This document shows, in pieces, positions 33,453-43,466 of a DNA stretch of 64,000 nt (positions are counted from its first letter, which is position 1; each line of letters starts with the position of its first letter). The translations under genes were made by a program, and so were the position numbers. This DNA comes from Spongilla lacustris (Eukaryota; Porifera; Demospongiae; Spongillida; Spongillidae), in assembly GCA_949361645.1 (NCBI GenBank), contig OX442426.1, positions 3,840,673 through 3,904,672 on the forward strand, given 5' to 3'. A model generated the notes under the pieces. It was not told the DNA's origin. It ran no database searches and saw only the letters and a program-made list of their open reading frames with translations.

Positions 33453-33944
33453 CTAGGCCGTCGGGTTACCTCCGGAAGCTGCGAGCGGGCAAGCTGACAG
33501 GGTGTGGGTGTCACTTAAACACTGGTGGCACCGCAGGATTTTCTTGGCTCGCCCAGTGAAGGCTTCACTGTATAGGTGGGGGTTGACTCTCGACCAGTTC
33601 AAGCACTTCCCCGCTAAGGCCTCCCATCTGTACTGTCTATTGTAGGCCACCCACACAGTTCCCTCGTAATTATGAGCGGCTCGCACGATGGAAGCCTGGT
33701 AAGCCCACAGCTCTGGGCCTTTGTTCGGAAAATGTGACAGCACAGCAGCCATACATGAATAGCATTCAGTCCATAGTGTTGTATCCTGGACTTGTGCCTT
33801 ATGAGGTAGACACCTGGATGTTAGCACCTGCCCATCGAGGGTCGCTACAGGCTGGTTTTCCTCTTGATACCAGGAATTGGGCAGCAAGTCAGACATCTCG
33901 ATGAACTCGAGCTCAAGAATGCGCCGGACTAAACGAGGTGGCAA
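33453..33944 (-). CDS. DIRS Gag-like ORF with CCHC knuckle
   Basis: A 163-residue frame from Met at 33944. It has LPNSWYQEENQP, a central conserved stretch (GPELWAYQASIVRAAHNYEGTVW and YNRQYRWEA) and a C-terminal zinc knuckle CHQCLSDTHTLSAC (CX2CX4HX4C). This arrangement is known upstream of RT in DIRS-like elements. Upstream reading may continue in another frame (34125-33913). It is probably the nucleic-acid-binding structural protein. It is uninterrupted, but its real N-terminus is uncertain. Confidence 0.6.
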   Translation of the reverse strand: MPPRLVRRILELEFIEMSDLLPNSWYQEENQPVATLDGQVLTSRCLPHKAQVQDTTLWTECYSCMAAVLSHFPNKGPELWAYQASIVRAAHNYEGTVWVAYNRQYRWEALAGKCLNWSRVNPHLYSEAFTGRAKKILRCHQCLSDTHTLSACPLAASGGNPTA

Positions 33945-34214
33945 ACTTACAAGTTATACATGTATAAGAAGTTGACGGGTGGTGCCGGGTTGGTGGTTTT
34001 GCAACCACCTGCTGCCACCAAACTTGCCAGACTGCTAGCCTCGCCTGATGGTGTAAACAGGGGTATTGACATCTTCGTCGGTGGTCCAGTGCCCGTGATT
34101 GTCGGCGGTTGCCCCTGTGAGTCACCTAACAGGAAGGGGGATAGTACTCAACGTATGCCAGAATGCGGGTTACCCCATTTGCAGTATTACTGACCAACAG
34201 CTCACTCGCTGGTC

Positions 34215-34490
34215 ACATAGTGGGCACATGCCCATCTAATGAATCACGGTGACCAATGGCTTGAAGGCCATGCATACATGTTTGTATATAGCGCGGGCGC
34301 TTGCCCATATAATGACTGCCGGCTCGCTGGCCGTACATGCATGCCCGTTATACGGGCATGCATGCCCATACCATGTAACGACCGACGGCCCTCCAGCCAT
34401 GCAGCTTGCGCCTGTTCATTTGATGCAGTGGGTGCCTGCCCATATAATGCTGACGGCGTAGTGCAAGCAGGCGCCTGCCCGGTGGCCCTC
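34215..34490. repeat. Four degenerate ~60-75-bp repeats in the DIRS leader
   Basis: Units centred on TGCCCATATAATG or variants recur near 34229, 34302, 34362 and 34437, each followed by a CGG-rich tail. Between two units lies a perfect 13-bp inverted repeat with a 3-base loop at 34336-34364 (CATGCATGCCCGT). This region lies between A1 and the Gag-like ORF, where a DIRS leader would be. Confidence 0.6.
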
Positions 34491-34784
34491 TTGTAAGTCC
34501 TGCCTACCAAAACTAAGCCCCTATTGCCGAGGCCCATTACAAAATACCCGTCCTCCCCCTTTACAAAAGCTCCCATTTCGAGATGTTTCCGGAGTCGCAA
34601 AGGTCAACAATGAGCCAGCCTTTTCCTTAGCAACAAATTCGCATAGCCGTGCCGTTTGTTCCATCCAGAACGGCGCCCCCGAATCGCCTTGTTGCAGCAT
34701 TGCCCCGGAGTTTCCTTGCTTCAGCAATTCCCCTGGACCAACTTGTAATCATGGCTGACTTTTTCTTTGCAATATTGTCCATAT

Positions 34785-34890
34785 TTCCTGCGCTCGACTA
34801 GCCATCATGCAGCGTGCAATGCCGATGCGCCTGCGCATGATTAACCCCATTCGTCGGTTAACTTGGTTTAACTCCTTTAAACCGTATTTG
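34785..34890 (-). repeat. Split direct repeat A1
   Basis: Left-end repeat of the DIRS element on the minus strand, matching A2 at 30201-30362. Confidence 0.78.
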
Positions 34891-36132
34891 AACTATATCC
34901 TTGAATGTAATTCCATCTCACTGAAGAAAATTCAAGAACATTTAGAACTCTATCCGTACAGTATTGCCTTACATCTTGACATACGGCAGAATTTTCTCGA
35001 GGGAATTTCTCTTCAATTTCTTTCCTTCATTATTAATCAGATCCACCTTGTATCAATTAAACTTGCATTCATACAAAATTGAAATCATGCACTGAAAGCT
35101 ACCCAATTTCTAGATATGGTTTTCACAGTATAAGGCTTTTGGCTTTCCTGTTGTCTATTCCATATCAGGACTTAGTATCCCACTAATATGTGTGATTTGA
35201 CATCAATTTTGCCTTTGATCTTGAGATCATTGGCTATCAGCTGGCTTGGGCCTTGGTTATGTTAGCTTTAACCTTGCATGTATATCATGTGAACCTTTGG
35301 AGTTACAACTCTGCATTCAAATTGAACTAACCTCTTGTGTTATCTTGGATTGATGTGATAACTTTGTTGATGCATTTCATCACTATAGCTGTCATCTGCG
35401 GGAATTGTGTGTTCTGACCTCCCAGCATGTTCTATGAAAAAGTAACTTTTATATGCGACTTTGTATTGTAGATGGCTGCGGAGAGGTCCGAATTGCAAAT
35501 AAAACTGACTCAATTGATTGGCCCCACTCATCCAAGCAATCATTCACATACGTTTGCAGTGATCTGTTTCATAATTATAACGTTATGCATTATTTAATTC
35601 CTTATTATTGTATGGTTCATTCTTTCACACAATCCATTAGATTGTGGGTGATAGGCTGAAGTCATCCGATGATTGATTTCAAATTTCTTGCTTAGGCAAT
35701 CTACAACCTGCATGAAAAGTTAATATAGTTGCAACACAAATACACTTTTCTGCAGTTTGCAGGAATGAATTACACATGTATATACTCCAGACTTAGCCTT
35801 GAAGCTTTATATGTCATTTTCTACGCATATAGATTAAAGAGTTAAAGTATGTACATCAATAAGGATGGCATGGTGTGGGAACGTGGGTGTGTGTGAAGGT
35901 GCAGCTGCATCTCAGGTGATGGAAGAGCACATGAGTGATCTGTGGAATGAATCTTCAGCCGTGTGTACATATAACATTGGCACTGTATAAAACACATCCC
36001 AAAACTTTGCGCCGGCATTATCCTGAGACAGGCCCAGGTGAGATAAATATTTTAAAATAATGTACATGGTATGAGTATAATTTGTGTGATGTGTGTGCAT
36101 TAATCAGTAGATTTTTGTATGTACTAACTCCA
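34891..36132. other. No recognisable gene
   Basis: AT-rich sequence with only short unsupported frames. No repeats recognised. Confidence 0.55.
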
Positions 36133-36435
36133 TTACGTATGTCCGGATGCATGTGCAGCCAGTATTACATGTAGTGCCTCATTTTGCATTCGGTGCGGTC
36201 TCTCCTCCACTTTTAATTTGGATGCGTGACACTCCGAAAACGCTTTTGTTCTATCTTCTTCTGTTAAAATCATCACTCTTTCATATTCATTCTTGCCTCC
36301 CACATACATGTACAGCAGAACATCGTCATGGCTTAGCGAGAAGTCTGTCAAACGCTTTCGTATCAGCCGCTTCTCTGACTCTGTAGCGCATAATGGGTAC
36401 GTCCTGTCCTTTAGATACGACTGTACCCATTTCAT
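36133..36435 (-). pseudogene. Integrase zinc-module-like fragment
   Basis: A 100-residue frame containing KWVQSYLKDRTYPLC, KRLIRKRLTDFSLSHDDVLL and TEEDRTKAFSECH. This pattern resembles the segment just before and into the H2C2 module of Gypsy-like integrases and of host proteins derived from them. In a shifted frame GGRDRTECKM follows, consistent with the next part of that module. No catalytic core is seen and no splice sites are obvious. It is probably a short relic. An exon of a domesticated integrase gene is possible. Confidence 0.45.
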
Positions 36436-37636
36436 CGTTTCTTAATTCACTGTTTTAATGTATTCCTGCTATACTATAGTACATGTGTATGTGCACAAAG
36501 GGTGAAATCATATCATTACACCATTGGGACACATAACTATGACGGTTGACTGTCATGTAAAAAAAAAAAGTTGTTGGGCTTCGGGATTGTTGCGTACTTT
36601 AACCTGAGCAAAGGCTTCGAGACAACACCCTGCGCATTGTCCAATTGCCATCATATTTAAATCATTAATGCATCTAGGTGTCTTTAAAGTCTCTATAACC
36701 CTTTCATGCAACCCATTCAGTGATTGACAGAATTCTGTAACTTTCAAAACAGGGCCCACCGTACATTCACTGCGATACCATTATTACATCGAGATATAGT
36801 ACTTACACAAATGACGTAACTACCGTAAAAAAGTGGGTCTAAAAAGTAACGAAAAAATTGATACGCAATATTTGAATGCCAGAGAGCATTGGTTTGTATC
36901 GCTCGGTTGTTTGTTTTGAATTAGAGTTCTTTTTAACCTGTAATAAACTTTCAAGGTAGCGCAAGAGTGTTTTTAGCATTTGCTATTGGTTTCAACTACG
37001 GTGGCCCTGGAGGTCGCGTGACCAAACATTATACGACAAGCGATTTTTTGATTGAAAAATATAGCGACGGTCCGATGCCGTGTTCGAGCAATGGAGCAGC
37101 GGTCCGATTCTGCGATCAATCATCGATCCCATTCCGTGACCAAACGATCATCCACTTCCGCTACCCGCTAACTAGCATTGACCTATTTTTGAGATCAAAC
37201 ATCCTGTGATGTGAGTGGAGCTGCATATGAACTGGTGTGTTTTGTGTACTTGCATGGTAAAACCACAATCTGTCCTCAACTGAGGAGGTGCTTAATTTAT
37301 TGTGTTGATATGTCAGTCTTAAGCAGTGGTTCGTCATTTTGAGAATTGGAGAACCTGTTATCTTGGGCGCAGCAAATTGAACACTTCAGAGCATCCCGCC
37401 AGGACAAAAAGAATTAAAATTTTCATGGCAACTATAGTATGCTGTGTCCTTCACACTCTCGTTGTGATGATGATGAGGCAAATGGCTAGGAGGGACAACA
37501 TACCTGGTTCTCTGTAACATATGATGCACTGGGCTGGGAGGAGACATTTAAAAACATTATTTAACAATTGTGTAAAATATGTATACTAGTATGACATTGT
37601 AATCTAAAAATGATTTAATTGTTTCCGCACTGCAAG
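36436..37636. other. No recognisable gene
   Basis: Contains unsupported frames (36553-36759 minus, 36967-37209 plus) and no terminal repeats. Confidence 0.5.
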
Positions 37637-37857
37637 ATGTCGAAGGAGGATAGTCGCGATTCTCTAGTTAAGGATACTTCGTTCCAGGAGGAATTGCGTG
37701 CAGCCCTCAAAAAGACACTTGCAAGCTCTGCGCGGGTCGAACGATCATCGTCTTATTCGTCTGCATCAGCCAGCAACGAGAGACTTATGGGCGCATGCAA
37801 GCGCGTCAATCAACTTTTTATCCTAATGAACAATGTTGATGGTTTCAATCTAGAGCA
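37637..37857 (+). CDS. Candidate exon, unknown protein
   Basis: The frame from ATG at 37637 reads MSKEDSRDSLVKDTSF, then a Ser/Ala-rich segment and LMGACKRVNQLFILMNNVDG. It ends at a good donor (GAGCAG followed by GTCATT). A pyrimidine-rich acceptor (TTTTTATTTTTCAG) lies at about 37921-37935, but the sequence after it hits a stop in phase. Composition is coding-like and charged. No family is recognised. Confidence 0.35.
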
Positions 37858-38469
37858 GGTCATTTTTAAAAATTCCATGGTGGTCAGCATGCAATATGAA
37901 TGTAACTTATGTTTTGAACCATTTTTATTTTTCAGATTGAATGGATATACAATCATGAACAAAATGATGATTTCCATCACTGAGGGTAACCATAGGAGAC
38001 AACAGGCGAGAATCGTTATGCCAACATTTGCCATGAAATATTTCCCTAGGATATCAATTCATCAGTTATAAGTTTGCTATTCAACAGTTACTTATATATA
38101 TTGGCCTTGTGGAAAGCGAGACACACTATTTGCTATGTCAGGTCGTCCAAGACACTGATGAACAATTGTTGGCAGAGGAGTTGAATAAAAAGGAATCCCT
38201 TCCTGAGACACATACTGCGGAAAGAGAGGATGCTTTAGTATCCCATTGTGACATATTAGTATTGTACCCGTTTAGGCACAGACACACCAGGTAGCTGGAA
38301 TGCCTTTATGGAATTTAATGATGGAGTAGCAATACCCATCTGCTTCAGTATAAACCACACAAAAGACATATATTTGTTTCACCCTGCAAAAATATCGAAG
38401 GAACAAAATATATGTGTATTTACATGTATATCACAGTACCATTTGATGAGGAGTATGAAGAAGCAGGAA

Positions 38470-38867
38470 AAGCAGAGCAAAGAGCTTATTTGGAAATGGG
38501 ATGTCCATCTCAAGGTCTTGAATAAGATCGTTAAACAGGCATTCGCATGCTTCACTTTCTTCTGCCTCATCAGCCTCACAATCACTTTCATCCTCTTGAT
38601 CATAAATGGTGTTGTCAGCTAACTCCACAAGATTAAAGTCACTGCTGTTGTAGCACTATCGTCCCACTACAATCATGTAGATGTAGATGTAGAAGTAAAT
38701 AAATACACGCATCCCTACACACTAATCCTGACCTGCTGTTCATCAAGCAACGGTGTTTCATTTTCACCAAGGTATTCTAAAAGCAGACGATGAGAGCGAC
38801 TTCGAAGATGTTGCAGAAGTCTTGATCTAAACTCGTACTGTATGTCCACAAGGTTCGCACCTGTATC
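38470..38867 (-). CDS. Two candidate exons, unknown acidic protein
   Basis: The exon 38867-38733 (135 bp, 45 codons, phase 0) has a strong pyrimidine-tract acceptor upstream and a CAG/GTCAGG donor. It encodes DTGANLVDIQYEFRSRLLQH and on to LLDEQQ. A second open segment, about 38620-38519, is highly acidic (YDQEDESDCEADEAEESEAC, then LFNDLIQDLE). Joining in phase requires an acceptor next to TTAGCTGAC. No domain is recognised. It may be a host gene or a further transposon ORF. Confidence 0.35.
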
Positions 38868-39018
38868 CTGAATAGAAATATAAACGAAAAAAGTAAAAAT
38901 ATAATGTTTTCACATTCATACAGCCTTGCATGCAGCTAGTACTTTTACTGGCCATTTACGCATATATGAAGAAGCGTTAATTGGAGCTGCGATCATACCA
39001 CGTTTGCAGTAAATTTCA

Positions 39019-39228
39019 AATGGCTAACCATGGTACTGGCACTGCGATGCAATTGACACCCCTTCGAGTTCCACGACCAACCCAAACAAGTACTACCGCT
39101 ATACAACCTCTTCCAGTTTCCGCTGCACCTGTGGCTGCATCGCTCGCGACTGTTGTAGCTCGACCACCTCCTGCAACTGCGTTGCCACAACACCCATTGA
39201 GCGGTGTACTCAAAAGTTATCAATGATG
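39019..39228 (+). CDS. Candidate Pro/Ala-rich ORF, unknown
   Basis: The frame from ATG at 39019 reads MANHGTGTAMQLTPLRVPRP, then TTAIQPLPVSAAPVAASLA and RPPPATALPQHPLSGVLKS before a stop. Low-complexity Pro/Ala composition. A different frame overlapping its end (39204-39354) looks coding (KVCKDEVQKKQC) and stops at a GTACC donor-like site. No function assigned. Confidence 0.25.
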
Positions 39229-39537
39229 AACTAAAAGTGTGTAAAGATGAAGTGCAAAAAAAACAGTGCGTTACTGAAACAAGTTGTAGAAGACAACAAA
39301 AAACAGTGGGCCCTGATTACACAGCAGTCCTTCACAGTGGAGAACAGTGGTTACAAGGTACCATAAATTCGACTGTATGCATACATTCGCATACAAAATA
39401 ATATCTTAATAGGATCAATTGACAACAGCTATTAGAATCTTGTTTGCACAAACAACTAACCGGCAGCCATCTGCAAAAGATATAGCTGTAAAATTATATG
39501 TATACTTAGTCATGCCGGCAGATTGTTTGACACACAG

Positions 39538-40082
39538 CAAGTGATCAGTAGTGTTGTGGGGTCAATAAGCTCTAAGAAGCTCCAGATAATGGTCAAATTC
39601 TGCAAACATCGGCTTAAAGAGCTGAGAGCTGAAGAAAGACGCAAGGTAAGTTAATTAAATGTGGTGATGTAATGATTTTTATAAGGTTTCACTAGATTTT
39701 TTGGAATGTTTGCTAAATTAAGTCACCATGAGTTTGTTAAGAAATTTATTACAATGCTGAAAGCTGAAGAGGAAAATGTGCCATTATATGTTTACCATGT
39801 GGCATTGTTAGTAAGTCTCATTATAATATCATTGGTATCAGTTATCATTACTTTTGTATGCAGCGCAAATTTTGCAACACTGTGCCAAATGCACGCATAA
39901 ACACGTACAGTACCTTTGATGAATGGCTGAAGACATTATATCCTGCTAGTAGTGGTCAACCAACACGTGATGACCTGAAAGCTATTTTGTCAGCGGAATG
40001 TGACTTCATGATCCAGCATGAAACAGACGAAGACCCTTCACTTGTGTTTGAATCTCCACCTTCACCTTTATACGTGGCTTAA
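39538..40082 (+). CDS. Two-exon gene 3' end, unknown protein
   Basis: Exon 39538-39645 (36 codons) is preceded by ACACAG and followed by GTAAGT. It encodes a basic helix (QIMVKFCKHRLKELRAEER). Exon 39864-40082 (73 codons including stop) is preceded by TTTTGTATGCAG, joins in phase 0 and encodes FDEWLKTLYPASSGQPTRDD, then AILSAECDFM and an acidic/Pro tail ending SPLYVA. Phase, splice sites and composition agree, so a real spliced gene end is likely. The upstream exon is not established and no domain family is recognised. Confidence 0.5.
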
Positions 40083-40429
40083 GCTTGTTAGCCAAAAACT
40101 GAACTTATATTCCACAGCTGCAGCAGGACTGAATTCCGTACGCATGACAGACTCATTGATTGCTTTCGCTTTTTCAAACCTTGATGTCCATCTCTCATTG
40201 TGTATCAGTGTATCCATTACAAATATATATTTAGACTTTGTCACGGGCTTGAGGGTCCTAAAAAAAACCTATACATGACTCTGTGTTGCTAATGTCATGT
40301 CAGTAATGATATACTAGTACCGTAGAGTATGTTAACGTTGTAAGCTAAGCACCTGCGCCCCTACCAAAAAAATCTTAGTAGCAATGCTAGCGCGTACCTG
40401 TTTCAACACGTCTGGAAATAAATGGTGCC

Positions 40430-40621
40430 CTAAGGCCTACAAGATTTTGATGAACGGCGCGCAGCAGCGCTCGAGATTTCGACAACACGCTCGTTGAAAC
40501 GAACCTTTTTTGGTGGGGGCGGAGGGGGGCCTATAGTTGACGTACCTACATGCTCTAAAGTTAATGTTTTGTAGTGAGCGTACAATACTGACATCAGCGA
40601 TGCTACATCGCCTGGATACAT
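40430..40621 (-). CDS. Small candidate ORF with PP1-docking-like KVRF motif
   Basis: A 63-residue frame reading MYPGDVASLMSVLYAHYKTL, then PPPPPPKKVRFNERVVEI and a basic Ser/Ala-rich end. The K-V-R-F context after a proline run resembles RVxF phosphatase-docking motifs. Start, expression and splicing are unsupported, so this is a weak candidate. Confidence 0.2.
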   Translation of the reverse strand: MYPGDVASLMSVLYAHYKTLTLEHVGTSTIGPPPPPPKKVRFNERVVEISSAAARRSSKSCRP

Positions 40622-41017
40622 TACCCATCATCGATGACGTGGAACAATGTGACATCATGTACAAAAAACATCTGACACAGTATGTCGATTATCGCTGTTA
40701 CTCAATGACATCATCGCTGATACGTTATGTACACTTCTCATCACTACTGACACATGAAATTTTTTGGCTGTGTAGTATAAAATTACGTGACGTCATGCAA
40801 AGGTACCACCATAGTACGTTTGGCTGGTCGGTCGGAGAAACGGTCCGCTGTTCGATCTCATTTTTATCTGAATAAGCTAAAAATCTTATTTGACCCATAC
40901 TTAGTAGGCATTGGTAGCGGGTGAACAAATAACATGAAAAAATGCTTGAAACATGCCAACCTACCGTTTTGTGATATACGTTTTCTTGCCAAATACAACT
41001 CTCTTGTCATATTTAAA

Positions 41018-41171
41018 CACTATGAAAAAGGTATTGTTATACACACTACTGTATAACAGTGTGTAAATAGACGTTATTGCGTGTACGTGTGTATAATGTC
41101 TCAATACGCAGTGTTATACACCACTAATTGATGTTATACACTAGTGTATAACAACCCTTTTTACACAGTGA
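41018..41171. mobile_element. Small MITE with ~45-bp inverted ends
   Basis: The ends CACTATGAAAAAGG and CACTGTGTAAAAAGG (right end read as complement) continue into TTGTTATACACACTA-like arms. The interior is rich in TGTTATACAC and its complement. AAA flanks both ends, a possible 3-bp target duplication. CACT ends plus a 3-bp duplication would fit an EnSpm/CACTA-type MITE. Confidence 0.6.
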
Positions 41172-41465
41172 AATGTAGCACCCACATACTGTATCGGTTT
41201 CCTCACAGAACACACATTCATGCACCAGTTTTCTAATTCAAGATGACAATGCGCAAGCTCACTTTGATAGCTATGTGCGCACCATTTAGAAACCTACTAT
41301 CAGAGTTTCACATACAGCAGGCAAGGCGCGCAAAACCATCAGGTGAGACATGCTAAATATTAAAGAGAAGAGTTAAGTCCACAAGTCTATCTGATTTGCA
41401 ATGTGAGAACGATAATTTTACGCGTACTGTAGGTGTTGCATATTTGTGAATAATTGTCCCGACAA

Positions 41466-42620
41466 ATGGATTACCACATCCAGCAGCTTACTATACACTG
41501 CAGGATTTGCGGAAGGCGGGTGATAGATCATCGTGGCAAATGCATGTGCACAGTTTACAAGTGCAAGGAACTTGCTGAAATTCTGCAGCAAGCACTTGCA
41601 ATAAATGTAAACGATGATAGTGCTGCCATGCACCCTGAATGCATTTGCAAACCCTGCAAGATGACTATAGACAAGGTCATCCAAGCCCGCAGCATAGGTG
41701 TCCCTAAGAATCACATTGTCCCTTTTCAGTGGCATGCTCACAAAGCTGAAGGATGCATAGTAAGAAATACGGTTCATATATAATTATGCATGTTGAAATT
41801 TACAAAATCAGATTTGTGAGCACTTTCACAAAACCAGCATAGGGGGGAGAATTTTGAAGTCCATTTGCCAAAGTGGTGTCTTATGAGCACCCCCCTTTGG
41901 GACTGTATGGTGCCCCCCCCCCCCCCCCGACTTCTCTAATAAAAGTTCAAGTATTCAGTATTACTAGGAACATCCCCCCCACTTGTTCAATTGGCTGAAA
42001 GCGGAGAGCCCCCCCCCCCCCCCCCAGTAGTCACATTCGGCTATCAAATGGCTCCCCCCTGCCCTATCCTGCCCCCCCCCCCCCCCCCCCCCCGTAATCA
42101 CATTCGGCTGTCAAATGGCTCCCCCCTGCCCTATCCTGGCCCCCCCCCCCCCTCCCCCTTCCAGAAATGCTCGGGGCGCCCATGTGTCTGGCCAAGCACA
42201 CTGATCAAACATATTCAGGTCATTCCATCAGCTACTGTAACTAATCCTGGCTGTCCCAGGCCACCAGTAGCTTTGTCTTGCCTAAGCAAGCTGGAATGCC
42301 CTATCTGTTTGGAGATCCTTTCTCAGCCAGTTGAGCTGCCATGCAGTGTTCTTGCTTGTGCTGAATTGTGTCATCGAATGGCTAAAAGTCTCAGGTACTG
42401 TTTTGTGCCCATGCTGCCACTCAGCTTGCGAGCGGCTTCTGATTTCAATTACTGCTAAATGACGTTTTAGTCCACTGCCCTTCCTGTGGCAGGGATATGA
42501 GAACTGGTGTATTTGTTGGTCATGAGTGCACCAGTTCACCTACAAGAAGTGAAGCAAATATGGCAGCTGATGTTCTTAGGCATGTGGTCCCCTACAGTCC
42601 CCTGGTCAAAATCCCTACAG
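41466..42620 (+). CDS. Zinc-finger/RING gene resembling RAG1-like N-terminal region
   Basis: Exon A (41466-41759, 98 codons) encodes HCRICGRRVIDHRGKCMC, PECICKPCKM and WHAHKAEGCI, and ends at a GTAAGA donor. Exon B (42165-42394) follows a CCCCTTCCAG acceptor in phase 0. The junction makes a CxxC pair (C-I plus K-C). Exon B then reads CPICLEILSQPVELPC and CAELC, a RING first half. A third segment after GACGTTTTAG (42471 on) supplies HCPSCGRDMRTG and GHEC, then KIPTGGR. A CRICG-type module, then RING, then GGR recalls RAG1 and RAG1-like N-terminal zinc regions. The third segment joins out of phase by one base and an in-frame TAG lies near 42634. It may be a pseudogene. No RAG core follows. Confidence 0.5.
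41908..42155. repeat. Poly-C tracts in the intron of the zinc-finger gene
   Basis: Four runs of 14-21 C occur within 250 bp, alternating with copies of CAAATGGCTCCCCCCTGCCC and CGGAGAGCCCC. A related GGTTGAATTGGCC-plus-C-run pattern recurs at 47404-47510. Homopolymer lengths may be assembly-sensitive. Confidence 0.7.
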
Positions 42621-42649
42621 GAGGTCGAGTTTAGTTACAACACCATGCA

Positions 42650-43339
42650 CGACAAGGTTCAAAGACTACTGTGCATAGTCAAGCAACACTTTTTAACTCT
42701 TCACACTGCACCTCACATACCACCACCACCAAAAAATGAGAAAGCAGCAACTTTGTTTCGTTCCCCCCGCAGGCCCTACATATGTATATGGTACACACGT
42801 ACACGGTATGACTATACACGCATAAAAAATGCCATTGTTTGGTGACACAGAACTTCCCCAGAATTATCGTTCTCGATTTCAGAAAAGAAGATAAGGGTTC
42901 TTTAAGGACATACCTTTACCTGGCAAGTCGGCTTTTGGCCTTTTTTGCGCCGTTTGGCGAATATACTGCACCTGCTGCGACATATCAGTTTCAAGCGGTC
43001 CGCTTTCGAGTCCCAGGGCACACTGCAGAAATGTACACCGAGCACATGATTGCTAAAGTGCAAAGAGTGAAGGTCATTGGCGTATGTTCTGAGCACTGTT
43101 ACATGTTTGTTATACTTGTTGGTACCTTGTACAGCTGCAAATTCCAAAAGCCATTACGTTGTCGGGGTGGTTGCTATGGGATGACGCAAGTACTTTTCAA
43201 TATTACGTACTTTATTGAACTTTATTTCCAACATTTCTACGAGTGCAAACAACCGTGAGGTTTGCTTTTCCTTCAATTCTTGTGGTGTACCAAACTCCTA
43301 TCATCCTACTACTTGATAAGTTGGTTTTTGTTGAATCTG
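42650..43339. other. Unrecognised open frame, no supported gene
   Basis: A 139-residue frame at 42839-43258 (plus) has no recognisable domain and includes no clear splice sites in phase. It could hold degraded continuation of the zinc-finger gene upstream. Confidence 0.4.
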
Positions 43340-43466
43340 TTAATGTCTAATGTACCGGACGTCATCCCGGGGGGCACATTTGTCTACTGACCGTTGGTGT
43401 ACAGAAAATAAATTTATTCCCGTTCTGCCAGTTTAGCATCCCTTACATTTGAGGGTGCATGGTCAT

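Larger units (their letters stand above)
30042..34890 (-). mobile_element. DIRS-group tyrosine-recombinase retrotransposon with split direct repeats
   Basis: On the minus strand the order is repeat A1 (34890-34785), Gag-like ORF, RT with RNase H, tyrosine recombinase, B1 (30461-30361), A2 (30362-30201), B2 (30142-30042). A copies share CTCGACTAGCC, GCAGCGTGCAATGCCGATGC and CGTCGGTTAACTTGGTTTAA. B copies share GGGGTCCACAGTGCAGCTCA and GAACCCCAGCCC. A1-ORFs-B1-A2-B2 is the split-direct-repeat layout of PAT/Ngaro-like DIRS relatives. No target duplication is expected for this class. The ORFs carry frameshifts. Confidence 0.88.
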
